Below, one piece after another: positions 13,710-15,000 of a stretch of DNA of 15,000 nt. The position numbers were made by a program, and so were the translations under genes. The notes beneath the pieces are model-generated. The model was not told the DNA's origin and did no database searches. It saw only the letters and a list, made by a program, of their open reading frames with translations. The stretch is from Baffinella frigidus (lineage: Eukaryota > Cryptophyceae > Cryptomonadales > Baffinellaceae). Position 1 is the first letter of the stretch; each line of letters opens with the position of its first letter. Location of the stretch: positions 10,203-25,202 of the forward strand of contig MU646363.1 of NCBI GenBank assembly GCA_026770585.1, given 5' to 3'.

Positions 13710-14245
13710 ATGCTGGGGCTGGGGGCTGAGAATGGGCCCGACCCCAAGATAGTGCCCCCCCCTACCTCACAAAGCCCAGTCCACCGACCCACGTTCCCTA
13801 ATGAAGCGAGCGGAAGCGATGCTGGAGCGGCCAGGCCAGCAGCAGCTGTGGCAGGAGAGCAAGAGGGAATTGGTGGATCGGAAGGAATCCCGCTCTGTGC
13901 GCCCGTCGCCGCACTTCGTGGGGGCGGAGGCCCTCTCTCAGACTGTGCCGCAGAAGCGCTAGGTGACGCCGAAATGGTGGATCAGAACGGAGAAGCAAAT
14001 GCGGACAAACCCTTAGAAGCGCCGCCCCCAGCGCCGCCCCAGCTCTGGCGGCACGGTGTCGGAGCCATCTCTGCGCTCGAGTACCTGCAGGCGGAGTGCT
14101 CGCTCGAGAAGTGCGCGGAGGGGGGGCTGTTTGCCTGCGGCGCTGGCCGCTGGCAGTCCGGCCCGAACCGCCCTGCCAGCGCGGCGCTCATGTTCTTGAT
14201 GGAGATCAAGAACCAGATCCACCAGCCGCTCAAGGGCGCATGGTC
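13710..14245 (+). pseudogene. Coding-like host fragment cut off by telomere-like repeats
   Basis: This G/C-rich stretch has protein-like frames on the plus strand. Frame 13710-14258 ends in LWRHGVGAISALEYLQAECS and IKNQIHQPLKGAW, which look like real helical protein, but its earlier part is low-complexity Ala/Gly. An overlapping frame (13801-13962) reads MKRAEAMLERPGQQQLWQES and then stops. The likely picture is a degraded or frameshifted gene copy. Its reading runs straight into the CCCTAAA array at 14246, where it stops within a few codons. I do not recognise the family. An intact spliced gene cannot be ruled out. Confidence 0.3.
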
Positions 14246-14311
14246 CCCTAAACCCTAAACCCTCAACCCTCAACCCTCAACCCTAAACCCTCAACCCTAA
14301 CCCCTGAAACC

Positions 14312-14350
<39 letters not shown>

Positions 14351-14388
14351 ACCCTACACCCTACACCCTAAACCCTACACCCTAAACC
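14246..14388 (-). repeat. Interstitial telomere-like array, block 3 (C-rich on plus)
   Basis: CCCTAAA and CCCTCAA units, ending in CCCTACA units, in the opposite orientation to blocks 1 and 2. It separates two coding-like stretches that share no frame through it. Confidence 0.85.
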
Positions 14389-14390
14389 AG

Positions 14391-14473
14391 GTCCCCGATG
14401 CAGCTAGCGCGGGGGGTGGAGCGGGTGTTTGCGACGCTGAGCGACGCGAAACGCGAGACAGTGGAGCAGGTCT
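14391..14473 (+). pseudogene. Exon-like fragment, first copy of a duplicated segment
   Basis: After CAGGTCCCCGATGCAGCTAG it reads, in one plus frame, SPMQLARGVERVFATLSDAK and then RETVEQV with a TAG stop. The same segment recurs at 14634 with a 9-base difference (the GVER insert here). The duplicate suggests a repeated coding module or duplicated pseudogene. No family recognised. Confidence 0.35.
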
Positions 14474-14578
14474 AGCTCTGCCCCACGTGATTTCGTCTCT
14501 TCATGAAAAGCATCGAGCCGCCGTGATTAGTTGGGAAGGAGGATCTTCAATACAGATTAACTGTCCATCTACGGCGAA

Positions 14579-14788
14579 ATGTTTGTACTGATGCGACGAA
14601 ATCAAGCGGGGCAGGGCTGGAAGGTCCGCACAACCAGGTCACCGATGCAGCTAGCGCGGGGGGTGTTTGCGACGCTCAGCGACGCGCAACGCGAGGCGGT
14701 GGATCATGCAAAAAGCTTTCGCCAGCGAACCCCTTATTTGGACGCGACTCCGTACAAAAATTATAATGGAAAACAACTAGGGTTTTAA
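14579..14788 (+). CDS. Small hypothetical ORF containing the second duplicated segment
   Basis: 69 codons from the ATG at 14579. It contains SPMQLARGVFATLSDAQREA (residues 21-40), which parallels the copy at 14391, then VDHAKSFRQRTPYLDATPYK. Conservation of the frame between the two copies, with a 9-base in-frame length change and mostly silent or mild substitutions, hints that the segment was coding when duplicated. No domain was recognised, and it may be a remnant exon rather than a gene. Confidence 0.3.
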   Translation: MFVLMRRNQAGQGWKVRTTRSPMQLARGVFATLSDAQREAVDHAKSFRQRTPYLDATPYKNYNGKQLGF

Positions 14789-14835
14789 AAGTCCTGAAAT
14801 TGCTTTTAAAACCATTTTAGAGCCTGTAAGTCCCT

Positions 14836-14867
14836 CGCCAGCGGACCACCTAGGGGGTCCGCTGGCG
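14836..14867. repeat. Strong hairpin, 12-bp stem
   Basis: CGCCAGCGGACC (14836-14847) is inverted as GGTCCGCTGGCG (14856-14867) around ACCTAGGG. It is GC-rich and perfectly paired. It lies 48 bases after the small ORF ending at 14788. Confidence 0.7.
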
Positions 14868-14904
14868 GAAGCTTTTGGCATTATGGAGAAGGTGCTCACA
14901 ACCT

Positions 14905-14994
14905 CCACGCCAGAGGGCTCGAAACACCCACTTTCGACATCTTTCAGGGGAAATCCCCTGAATACTTGAGTCGACGACGCCAGCTCTGGCGTGG
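14905..14994. mobile_element. Nested inverted repeats at the right edge
   Basis: CCACGCCAGAG (14905-14915) is inverted as CTCTGGCGTGG (14984-14994). Within lie TTCAGGGG-AAAT-CCCCTGAA (14943-14962) and CGCCAGCTCTGGCG (14978-14991). This may be another small foldback element, possibly extending past the window. Confidence 0.45.
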
Positions 14995-15000
14995 ACGAGG

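Noticed and set aside
13610-13792. 60-codon minus-strand frame with two similar segments
   Set aside because: The similarity reflects a short DNA repeat (TTTGTGAGG...), and no protein feature or start context supports it.
1-15000. tRNA or rRNA genes
   Set aside because: I found no cloverleaf with matching anticodon arms and no conserved rRNA words on either strand by eye. A covariance-model scan would be decisive.

Overview
The window looks like eukaryotic DNA, most likely from a microalga or related protist. Interstitial arrays of degenerate TTTAGGG-type telomere repeat occur three times, the right half is packed with small transposons and retroposons, and no bacterial promoter, Shine-Dalgarno or operon signal is visible. 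TTTAGGG-type telomeres occur in several algal lineages, so the species is not resolved.

Left part (about 1-7600): a compact block of five intronless reading frames, all on the minus strand. Read in transcription order (right to left) they are: a Ser/Thr/Pro-rich protein with one C2H2-like zinc finger (6847-7530); a multi-zinc-finger protein ending in an HNH nuclease-like domain (5309-6454); a 260-residue ankyrin protein (4317-5099); a 475-residue ankyrin protein made of two copies of the same module, with a frameshifted tail (2731-4158); and an unrecognised reading frame of about 870 codons that runs off the left edge (1-2612). TATA-like motifs lie about 30-70 bases before several of the ATGs, and a GC-rich hairpin lies between the two ankyrin genes. 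This layout, with short spacers, one strand, ankyrin paralogues and zinc-finger/HNH proteins, resembles a large DNA virus (NCLDV-type) or a block inserted from one. That is an inference: no viral hallmark gene (capsid, packaging ATPase, polymerase) is visible here.

Right part (about 7600-15000): no convincing complete gene. It holds three copies of a roughly 128-bp retroposon with flanking target-site duplications; two copies of a TA-flanked terminal-inverted-repeat element (MITE); several other foldback or inverted-repeat elements; seven copies of a family of repeats about 75-165 bp long; a duplicated telomere-like block bordered by a perfect 31-bp-arm palindrome; and a few exon-like remnants near 8.6 kb and 13.7-14.8 kb.

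The most useful reading is a junction near 7.6-8.1 kb between a virus-like, gene-dense segment and repeat-rich algal DNA. The ankyrin array, with its duplicated module and conserved C-terminal tail, and the set of foldback elements are the main points for follow-up.
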